A stretch of DNA of 5,494 nt from Phycisphaerales bacterium (lineage in GTDB: Bacteria > Planctomycetota > Phycisphaerae > Phycisphaerales > SM1A02): NCBI GenBank assembly GCA_007125255.1, contig SLDM01000156.1, forward strand, positions 1 through 5,494, read 5' to 3'. Each line of letters opens with the position of its first letter. Position 1 is the stretch's first letter. Both the position numbers and the translations under genes were made by a program. Below, in pieces: positions 1 to 5,021 of the stretch. The notes under the pieces are model-generated. The model had not been told where the DNA came from and made no database searches. It saw only the letters and a program-made list of their open reading frames with translations.

Positions 1-1585
1 CGCCGGCGCGGAGATCGATTTCTCGATGGTGATCGCCGATGACCTTTCCGATCACGACCGCACGCAGCTCGAAGACGAGCAGGGCATTCGCCCCTTCCGG
101 TTTACCACGCGCGATGAAGATCAGACCATCGTGCGGACAATCTACTGCACGTTGAAACTCAGTGGCGGCGGTCGAACCGAACGATTGAGCTTTACCTCCC
201 GTGAGGCGTTCGAGCATCTGGAATTTCGACTCGCCTTCGCGTTGTGGCGGCTTCAGACGGGTCGGGAGATCCACATCGCCTTCGCCTCGGATATCCCGAG
301 ACTCTCCGCGGCCGAGGCGTACCACGACTTCCAGCAGCGCAATATTCTCGCGCCGACGGGTACCGATGTGTACAGCGATGCGCGGGCGTTTCTCGAGCAG
401 CACGATTTCCGCATCTCCCATATCAATTCGCGCAGCCCCGGTCTGCCGGAGGAACCGATTGATCTCTTGATCTGGATGCAGCCCCGCCGGGACATCATGC
501 CGATGCTGGACCTGGCCACGAAACTGCTGCACGCGGGAACACCGGTTTTCCTGGCCGGGCAACACTTCAATATGCAGTCGCGGCAGTACCGAGGCGCGGA
601 TTTCCAGGTCGTCTACTGGCCCCAGCCGCAGGTTCTGGACATCGATCTTCACTACTTCCCGCAGTGGGGCGTCACCGTCAACCGCGAACTGGTGTTCGAT
701 CGCAATCACTTTGAAATGACGCTCGACACCCAGGTCAACATCGCCGAGGGCGAGCGGGAATACCAGGAACAGACTTCCTCGCTGCCGTTTCAGGTGCGCG
801 CGTCGGCCGCGAACTTCAACCGCCACCATCCGATCACGCAGGGCCTGGGCGATCAGGCCTTCCCCTTCCCCGCCTCCATCACGCTCGATGAGGAGAAGCT
901 GGCCGATCACGGCTTGAGGGCCACGCCGCTGATGAGCACTTCGCAGCGCGCCTGGACGCTGGACTGGCGCGGCGGCTGGATTCCGCAGCGCTACCTCCGC
1001 GGTCCCGACGAGACCCGCGGGGCCGGGGACGGGGGTGAGGACGGGACGACCGACGAGGGCCAGAGGGACGGCCCCGCGTGGCGTCCGCATCTTGCCCTGG
1101 CCGTGCTGCTGGAAGGCGAGTTTCCCCGGCCGGACGATTCTCTGCGGGGCCGCCGGCACGATGAGCGAGAACCGATCGAGATGGCGGATGAGGCGGGGGC
1201 ACCGTCGCAGCTGCTGCTGATGGCCGGCTCGCACCTCTTCCGAAACGAGCGTTTCGGGCTCCCGGAGTATCGTTCCGATCATCTCCTGCTCAACGGAGTC
1301 AGCGTGCTTGCCCTGCCGGAAGAGCTGGCGGAAGTCGCCACCCACCGGCGCATGCCTCGCGGCTTTGACCTTGTGGATGGCGAGGAACGACTGCGGTGGC
1401 GCTCGATCGTCGCGCTGACCGGGCCGGCGGTTTTTCTCGGCTTCGGTGGAGTGTGGTGGATCGCACGTCGACGGATGCCGGTCCATGTCGGAGTGGCCGT
1501 ACCGACCCGGCGCGATGAAGCCCCCGGGAATTTGAATGCCGGGGATTCGAACGGCGGGAATTCGAACAAAGGAGCGGCCGACTGA
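1..1585 (+). CDS. GldG-like ABC transporter auxiliary protein (ABC_transp_aux family), 5'-truncated
   Basis: This is the C-terminal part of a membrane-anchored auxiliary subunit of an ABC-2 type exporter, related to GldG of Bacteroidetes gliding systems. The frame stays open from base 2 through the ATG at 26 with no stop. Family members carry an N-terminal membrane helix and more than 100 residues before this point, so the true start probably lies outside the window. Numbering from the ATG, residues about 15-60 match the region before the auxiliary domain (GIRPFRF, then an IYCTLKLSGGGRTE stretch). Residues about 85-320 resemble the ABC_transp_aux domain, with a run like LDLATKLLHAGTPVFLAGQ. 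Residues about 328-351 are a Gly/Asp/Glu-rich linker. A region near 395-430 (LLLMAGSHLFRNE, then LLLNGVSVLA) is typical of the family's end. A single membrane helix at about 462-482 is followed by Arg-Arg-Arg and a low-complexity tail of three G-[N/D]-x-N-x units. The stop overlaps the next start. Substrate is unknown; gliding itself cannot be inferred. Confidence 0.82.
   Translation, partial: AGAEIDFSMVIADDLSDHDRTQLEDEQGIRPFRFTTRDEDQTIVRTIYCTLKLSGGGRTERLSFTSREAFEHLEFRLAFALWRLQTGREIHIAFASDIPRLSAAEAYHDFQQRNILAPTGTDVYSDARAFLEQHDFRISHINSRSPGLPEEPIDLLIWMQPRRDIMPMLDLATKLLHAGTPVFLAGQHFNMQSRQYRGADFQVVYWPQPQVLDIDLHYFPQWGVTVNRELVFDRNHFEMTLDTQVNIAEGEREYQEQTSSLPFQVRASAANFNRHHPITQGLGDQAFPFPASITLDEEKLADHGLRATPLMSTSQRAWTLDWRGGWIPQRYLRGPDETRGAGDGGEDGTTDEGQRDGPAWRPHLALAVLLEGEFPRPDDSLRGRRHDEREPIEMADEAGAPSQLLLMAGSHLFRNERFGLPEYRSDHLLLNGVSVLALPEELAEVATHRRMPRGFDLVDGEERLRWRSIVALTGPAVFLGFGGVWWIARRRMPVHVGVAVPTRRDEAPGNLNAGDSNGGNSNKGAAD
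1526..1570 (+). repeat. Three in-frame 15-bp tandem units at the 3' end of the GldG-like gene
   Basis: Units run 1526-1540 (gggaatttgaatgcc), 1541-1555 (ggggattcgaacggc) and 1556-1570 (gggaattcgaacaaa). Each is exactly five codons in the gene's frame, giving GNLNA, GDSNG and GNSNK. The array lies in the tail after the membrane helix. The last unit runs into the ribosome binding site of the downstream gene. Confidence 0.8.
1568..1574 (+). promoter_or_regulatory. Ribosome binding site for the DUF4340 gene
   Basis: AAAGGAG lies 10 nt before the ATG at 1585, inside the end of the GldG-like reading frame. It supports the ATG at 1585 as the start and translational coupling through the TGATG overlap. 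Confidence 0.7.
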
Positions 1586-2703
1586 TGTGGAAGCACCTTT
1601 TGATCATGGTGATCGTGCTCGGCGCGCTGATCGGCGCGGACCGTTTCCTTCGGCAGCAATCGGCCAGTGAACGCGAGGCGAGCGCCCGGGTCGGCGCGCT
1701 GTTTACCGAGGAGCGCTTTCTCGAGAACCCCGTCGCGGCGTTTCGACTGGAAACCGGTGCCGATCGCATCTGGGTGTACTACCACGACAACGGGCTCTGG
1801 CGGAGCGTGAACGCCTACGGCCAGCCGGGCATCAAGTCGAAAATGGAACAGCTCCTGCCCGGGATGCTCTCGGCACGCGGCGTGATCCAGGCCCGCACCA
1901 GCGAACACGATCGCGAGTTCGGCTTCGGCGGGCCGGACCGACTGGTCCTTGCCGCCTGCGGGCCCGATGCGATCACCGATCCGGACGGCGACATCATTGC
2001 CGGAATTGAGATCGGCAAGAGCATCCCGGAAACCGGTGGCACGTTCGTTCGTCGACTCGGTGAAGAGGCGATCTGGTCGGTCAACCTGGACTTTCGCGGC
2101 ATGATCCGCAAGAGCAATGTCGAGGGCATTCCGCCGAACCTTGATCCGAACGTCATCCCGGAGGTATGGCCCGGTCTGGACGTCGGCGTCCGCTCGGTCG
2201 CCGTCCGCCGATTCGACGGGCAGGAGAGTTTCCGGGCGCGACGGGTCGAGCGGGACACCGACCCCGAGCAGTCGGGGGGCTTCCTCGGCTGGGAGTGGGT
2301 CCTGGAGACACCCGATGGCCAGTTCTCGATCGATATCACCCTGCTGCGCAGCTACCTGATCTTTCTGACCAGAATGCCGTACCTGGGCATCCTCAGTCCG
2401 GGAGAGCGTCCGGAGCTGGGTTTCGAGGAACCCCGCGCCCATATTGATATTCAGACGGCGGAAGATCAGACCATGCGGCTGATCATCGGTGCCGTGCAGC
2501 CGCGTGGCGGGGTGGCGGTGCTGAACAGCTTTACGCAGGTCGGTTATCTGGTGGACGCGCAGCAGATCCGACTCGCGCTTCCACCGATCGATGACCTGCT
2601 CGGCTCGCCCGATGATGACCCGTGGGAGCCGTGGATTCGCCCCGAGCGCGACCAGCCGATCATTCCCGAAGGCATGGAACTGCCGCCGGAATTCTTCCAG
2701 TAA
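1585..2703 (+). CDS. DUF4340 domain-containing membrane-anchored protein
   Basis: This 372-residue protein belongs to the DUF4340 family, which is commonly encoded right after GldG-like proteins in ABC-2 exporter operons. Its biochemical role is not established. Residues about 3-19 (KHLLIMVIVLGALIGAD) form one N-terminal helix, a signal anchor, so the rest probably faces the periplasm. Residues about 55-125 carry the family pattern: IWVYYHDNGLWRSV, then a helix with KMEQLLPGML, then EFGFGGPDRLVL at 111-122. A second copy of the pattern appears near 255-300: LLRSYLIFLTRM, then ELGFEEPRAHIDI at 277-289. This suggests two tandem DUF4340-type units. The last 40 residues are rich in Pro and acidic residues (DDDPWEPW, ending LPPEFFQ). 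The ATG overlaps the upstream stop by one base and has a good ribosome binding site. Expression is probably tied to the upstream exporter genes. Family assignment is fairly sure; function is inferred from context only. Confidence 0.8.
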   Translation: MWKHLLIMVIVLGALIGADRFLRQQSASEREASARVGALFTEERFLENPVAAFRLETGADRIWVYYHDNGLWRSVNAYGQPGIKSKMEQLLPGMLSARGVIQARTSEHDREFGFGGPDRLVLAACGPDAITDPDGDIIAGIEIGKSIPETGGTFVRRLGEEAIWSVNLDFRGMIRKSNVEGIPPNLDPNVIPEVWPGLDVGVRSVAVRRFDGQESFRARRVERDTDPEQSGGFLGWEWVLETPDGQFSIDITLLRSYLIFLTRMPYLGILSPGERPELGFEEPRAHIDIQTAEDQTMRLIIGAVQPRGGVAVLNSFTQVGYLVDAQQIRLALPPIDDLLGSPDDDPWEPWIRPERDQPIIPEGMELPPEFFQ

Positions 2704-2745
2704 TCCTTTTCTCCGCAGTCGGCACGGCGGCCGGGACATCCCGCC

Positions 2746-2799
2746 CTCCCGTCGATTGCCGTTCTCTCATCGATAGCCACCCTCTCATCGATAGATAGC
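2746..2799 (+). repeat. Three degenerate 18-bp tandem units upstream of the [2Fe-2S] protein gene
   Basis: The units are 2746-2763 (ctcccgtcgattgccgtt), 2764-2781 (ctctcatcgatagccacc) and 2782-2799 (ctctcatcgatagatagc). The last two share their first 13 bases exactly (15/18 overall); the first matches the second at 12 of 18. Each of the last two contains the ATCGAT palindrome. The array ends 6 bp before the start at 2806 and fills most of the intergenic spacer. It could be an operator array or simply a drifting tandem repeat. Confidence 0.65.
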
Positions 2800-2805
2800 C
2801 TGACC

Positions 2806-3087
2806 ATGGATCCGGACGATCACGTATGCCTCTGTTTCCGCGTCAGCTTGCGCAAGCTGACGACCTACCTGAACCGGGAGAAGCCGCGCGTGCCTTCCCA
2901 GCTCTGCGACTGTCTCGGCGCGGGAACGGGCTGCCAGTGGTGCGTTCCGTTTCTGAAGAAAGTCCATGCGCAGTGGCAGGCGGGCGAAACCCCCGACCTT
3001 CCGGTATCGCCCGAGGAGTACGCCCAGCGGCGGCAGCACTACCGCCGCTCCGGCAGTCGTGATGACGCCGCCGAACAAGGGGAGTGA
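2806..3087 (+). CDS. BFD-like [2Fe-2S]-binding protein
   Basis: This small soluble protein of 93 residues matches the BFD-like [2Fe-2S] domain (Fer2_BFD), seen in bacterioferritin-associated ferredoxin and as a module in NirB and NifU. In Bfd proteins the cluster passes electrons that release iron from bacterioferritin; whether this one does so is unknown. The four expected ligands are visible: C8-x-C10 near the N-terminus (VCLCFRVS) and C43-x2-C46 (GTGCQWCVPFL), in the family's usual spacing. Two further cysteines, C34 and C36 (LCDCLGAG), lie just before the second pair. The tail from about residue 60 is charged and Arg-rich (SPEEYAQRRQHYRRS) and extends past the roughly 60-residue domain. 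No clear Shine-Dalgarno sequence precedes the ATG; the start is chosen because it places C8-x-C10 in the normal position. No bacterioferritin gene is in the window. It sits 102 bp after the DUF4340 gene and may be a separate unit. Confidence 0.85.
   Translation: MDPDDHVCLCFRVSLRKLTTYLNREKPRVPSQLCDCLGAGTGCQWCVPFLKKVHAQWQAGETPDLPVSPEEYAQRRQHYRRSGSRDDAAEQGE
2841..2862 (+). repeat. Perfect 22-bp palindrome inside the [2Fe-2S] protein gene
   Basis: The half-site CGTCAGCTTGC is followed at once by its exact reverse complement, giving 11 consecutive matched pairs centred between 2851 and 2852. It covers codons 12-19 (Arg-Val-Ser-Leu-Arg-Lys-Leu-Thr). As RNA it could fold into a 9-bp stem with a GCGC loop about 35 nt after the start codon. 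As DNA it is a symmetric site of the size bound by dimeric regulators. Whether it is functional is not known. Confidence 0.75.
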
Positions 3088-3108
3088 CGCAGGCCGGTGG
3101 CGCCGGGG

Positions 3109-3933
3109 TCAGGCGGAGACTCTCGTCTGCCGATTCACGCGGAGCTGTCCGGCTTCCGCCTGATGGATGAGTTGTTCGATGGCCGGAATCGGTTGCTTGA
3201 ACTGCAGGGCGATTTCCTGCGCGCCGCGCCGGTCCGGCCGGGAGCAGCGAATGAGTGAAACCACCTGCACCAGGTCGCCGACCGGATCGGGCAACGAGAC
3301 CTTCACGACCGCATCCTTGCCGATCAGCGAAGTGACCTCCGCGCGTTCTCCACGGATCAGCAGCCCGGTGATGCTCATGTCGATCAGGGCGCCCCGAACG
3401 GGTTGCTTGCGATTGAGCGGAAAGAGTTCGACCTCGGCCTGCAGATGCTTCTCAATGCGAAAACGGCGCGCATCCCGACGATCGGTGCGGCTCATGGCTT
3501 CGGGGAACTCCAACCGGTAGCCGTACAGCATCTTCCCGCCGCCGGCGGGAATCTTGATGCGTCCGAGGGCCTTGGTCTGGCCTCCCAGCGGGCCCTCGGC
3601 ACTCATGACGACGAGCCGGAAGCCCTCGTTCTTGGCCAGGGGATAGTTGCGCCCCCCGATCATCGGCTGGCTGATCACAACATCCGCCTCGCGAACGAGC
3701 TCGATCGCGGCGGTCAGCGTGCGGCCTTCGAGTTGCGGCGTGACGGAAAGAGGTATCAACTCGACGGTCCGGGAATGCCGGCCGGCTTCCTCCAGGGCGT
3801 TCCGGATCGATCGTACCTGCTGGTCCTCGCCGGTCAGGGCCTGTCGCAGCTTTTTGAAGAGAGAACTCACCGCATGGTGTATCGGTTGGACCTCGATGGT
3901 GGTTAACCTGTCGGTGCTAATCGTTGTGGGCAA
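3109..3933 (-). CDS. PilZ-domain protein, YcgR-like (c-di-GMP responsive)
   Basis: This 274-residue cytoplasmic protein looks like a YcgR-type c-di-GMP effector. Such proteins couple c-di-GMP level to motility or surface behaviour; the target here is unknown. Residues about 55-147 resemble the N-terminal PilZN/YcgR domain (an LEGRTLTAAIELV strand, then ADVVISQPM, then MLYGYRLEFPEAM). The C-terminal PilZ domain starts near 150, with the RxxxR c-di-GMP motif in RRDARRFR (R152/R153 and R156/R157) and the DxSxxG motif as D185-M-S187-I-T-G190. Both binding motifs are intact, so ligand binding is likely. No membrane segment is seen. The start given is a TTG only 3 nt after the upstream gene's stop, and I see no strong ribosome binding site. 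A GTG at codon 22 (3870) is an alternative and would not alter either domain. It is probably read from the same transcript as the two upstream genes. Confidence 0.82.
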   Translation of the reverse strand: MPTTISTDRLTTIEVQPIHHAVSSLFKKLRQALTGEDQQVRSIRNALEEAGRHSRTVELIPLSVTPQLEGRTLTAAIELVREADVVISQPMIGGRNYPLAKNEGFRLVVMSAEGPLGGQTKALGRIKIPAGGGKMLYGYRLEFPEAMSRTDRRDARRFRIEKHLQAEVELFPLNRKQPVRGALIDMSITGLLIRGERAEVTSLIGKDAVVKVSLPDPVGDLVQVVSLIRCSRPDRRGAQEIALQFKQPIPAIEQLIHQAEAGQLRVNRQTRVSA

Positions 3934-3936
3934 GTC

Positions 3937-4353
3937 TCAGGCGTGCTCGACCAGAACGCGCAGGATGATCGGCAGACGGTCCCAGAACCGAATGGTGGCC
4001 ACCGCGACCGCCGCGAGCCAGAGCAGAAGCGCCCACCATTTGGCGCGCCGGGTCAGGAGCAGCATGCCGGTGGCGATCCCCGCGGTAAGAAGGGAAATCG
4101 CGCCGAATCGCACCAGGTCGCGGTGCTGATGGACCCATAACGCATCCCACCGCAGGGCGGGCGGCGGTCCGATTCTCTCCAGGCAATTCAGCGCCAGCGT
4201 CAGGCAGAGTGCGGTCAGGATGACCAGGCCGACCTTGATGCGAAAAGCGCTGACCGCCAGGCGGCGCGCCCACCGGCCGCGTCCCGGTCGGCGCGGGCGC
4301 CGCGACCGGCTGCGTTCAGACCGCCGCGCCATCGGTCGCGGTCGCTTCTTCAT
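3937..4353 (-). CDS. Small three-helix membrane protein, function unknown
   Basis: I do not recognise this 138-residue protein. It begins with a strongly basic tail: 16 of the first 31 residues are Arg or Lys. Three hydrophobic helices follow, at about 40-57 ([17 protein letters not shown]), 84-101 ([17 protein letters not shown]) and 105-123 ([16 protein letters not shown]). By the positive-inside rule the N-terminus should be cytoplasmic. The ATG at 4353 overlaps the end of hslV by 38 nt; a second ATG at codon 8 (4332) would reduce the overlap to 17 nt and is equally plausible, since neither has an obvious ribosome binding site. The stop is 3 nt before the PilZ start. The coherent pattern of helices is why I prefer this frame over a competing 118-codon minus-strand frame that covers 3917-4273. 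Overlap and tight spacing suggest co-expression with hslV and the PilZ gene. Confidence 0.68.
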   Translation of the reverse strand: MKKRPRPMARRSERSRSRRPRRPGRGRWARRLAVSAFRIKVGLVILTALCLTLALNCLERIGPPPALRWDALWVHQHRDLVRFGAISLLTAGIATGMLLLTRRAKWWALLLWLAAVAVATIRFWDRLPIILRVLVEHA

Positions 4354-4900
4354 CGAGGTCCAGCACCGTCACCGACGTGTTGGTGTACACGCAGATCTCA
4401 CCGGCGATCACGAGGGCCTTGCGGCAGATCTCCGCCGCGGAAAGTTCGGTATTCGCCGTCAGCGCACGGGCGGCCGCCAGCGCGTACGATCCGCCCGAGC
4501 CGATTGCGCAGATGCCATCGGAGGGCTCAATGACATCGCCCTGACCCGAGATGAGCAGCGTGGCGTTCCGATCGGCCACCAGGAGCAGCGAGTCGAGCCG
4601 GCGCAGGGCCCGGTCGGTGCGCCACTGTTTCGCCAGTTCAATCGCCGCCCGCATGAGGTTGGTGGGCGATTCCTTCAGCCGGGCTTCGAACCGTTCGAGC
4701 AGGGCGAACGCGTCCGCGGCCGACCCGGCAAAGCCGACGAGCACGCCGGCCTTGTCGGCGCCGAGTTCAGGCAGACGGCGCACCTTGACCGCATCGGCCT
4801 TGGCAATGGTCTGGCCGAGACTGACCTGTCCATCGCCGGCCACGGCCACGCGGGTGCCCTGGCGCACGGAAACGATCGTCGTCGCATGAAAGCTCTGCAT
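4316..4900 (-). CDS. hslV: ATP-dependent protease proteolytic subunit HslV (ClpQ)
   Basis: HslV is the threonine peptidase of the cytoplasmic HslUV (ClpYQ) complex. HslU unfolds the substrate using ATP and HslV degrades it in a double-ring chamber. The 194-residue product has the family length. A short propeptide (MQSFHA) precedes the catalytic Thr7 of the T-T-I-V-S-V start of the mature enzyme. Asp23 in GDGQV and Lys39 in KVRRL correspond to mature Asp17 and Lys33, so the catalytic set is intact. Other hallmarks are [17 protein letters not shown] (56-72), [15 protein letters not shown] (88-102), GDVIEP (121-126), IGSGG (133-137) and GEICVYTN near the C-terminus. The usual Pro after GSGG is Ser138 here. 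The tail after about residue 180 is acidic and divergent. No Shine-Dalgarno sequence is evident before the ATG; a possible promoter lies very close by. hslU, often adjacent, is not the next gene on either side within the window. Confidence 0.97.
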   Translation of the reverse strand: MQSFHATTIVSVRQGTRVAVAGDGQVSLGQTIAKADAVKVRRLPELGADKAGVLVGFAGSAADAFALLERFEARLKESPTNLMRAAIELAKQWRTDRALRRLDSLLLVADRNATLLISGQGDVIEPSDGICAIGSGGSYALAAARALTANTELSAAEICRKALVIAGEICVYTNTSVTVLDLDEEATATDGAAV

Positions 4901-4908
4901 GGCGCGAC

Positions 4909-4917
4909 AGTGTATCA
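4909..4917 (-). promoter_or_regulatory. Possible extended -10 promoter element for hslV
   Basis: On the minus strand the bases read TGATACACT, matching the extended -10 pattern TGnTAnnnT. It lies 8 nt before the hslV ATG, so transcription from it would begin at or within a few bases of the start codon, giving a leaderless or near-leaderless message. No convincing -35 hexamer is seen at the usual spacing. This is a pattern match only. Confidence 0.28.
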
Positions 4918-4971
4918 GGGATCACTTCCCGTCTGCGGCGCCGACGCTCCCGGTGAAGCTTCCGCGAACTG

Positions 4972-4995
4972 GGGGGCTTGCTTGGAGGGGGCTTG
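4972..4995 (+). repeat. Pair of 9-bp direct repeats upstream of hslV
   Basis: gggggcttg occurs at 4972-4980 and again at 4987-4995, spaced 15 bp start to start, in the 121-bp spacer between hslV and the upstream membrane protein gene. On the hslV sense strand the unit reads caagccccc. It may be a regulatory site or a low-complexity coincidence. Confidence 0.4.
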
Positions 4996-5021
4996 GCCGT
5001 TTCTGGCGAAGGGAGCGGGCA

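Noticed and set aside
1240..1257. A 7-bp stem with a GAGC loop (ccgaaac / gtttcgg) in the GldG-like gene.
   Set aside because: Short stems of this size are expected by chance, and it sits mid-gene with no further support.
1279..2739. A 486-codon open frame on the minus strand opposite the DUF4340 gene and the end of the GldG-like gene.
   Set aside because: It lies antisense to two genes with recognisable families, membrane helices and a good ribosome binding site. Its translation shows no recognisable domain. Long antisense frames are expected in GC-rich coding DNA.
2725..2745. A hairpin (cgggacatcccg core) after the DUF4340 gene, considered as a terminator.
   Set aside because: The stem is five pairs with a tiny loop and a mismatch on extension, and no T-run follows it.
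2544..2807. The six-residue periodic minus-strand peptide (AIDER-like) over the 18-bp repeats, considered as a real repeat protein.
   Set aside because: The periodicity follows from the DNA repeat length being a multiple of three; most of the frame is antisense to the DUF4340 gene and there are only three units.
3088..3108. The 21-bp gap between convergent genes, considered as a shared terminator.
   Set aside because: Only a short CCGG/CCGG pairing is present and there is no T-run on either strand, so no intrinsic terminator can be supported.
3403..3906. A 167-codon plus-strand frame opposite the PilZ gene.
   Set aside because: It is antisense to a gene with intact RxxxR and DxSxxG motifs and shows no domain of its own.
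3917..4273. A 118-codon minus-strand frame overlapping the small membrane protein and the PilZ start.
   Set aside because: The product is low-complexity and rich in Pro, Gly and Arg, while the competing frame gives three clean membrane helices and abuts its neighbours neatly.
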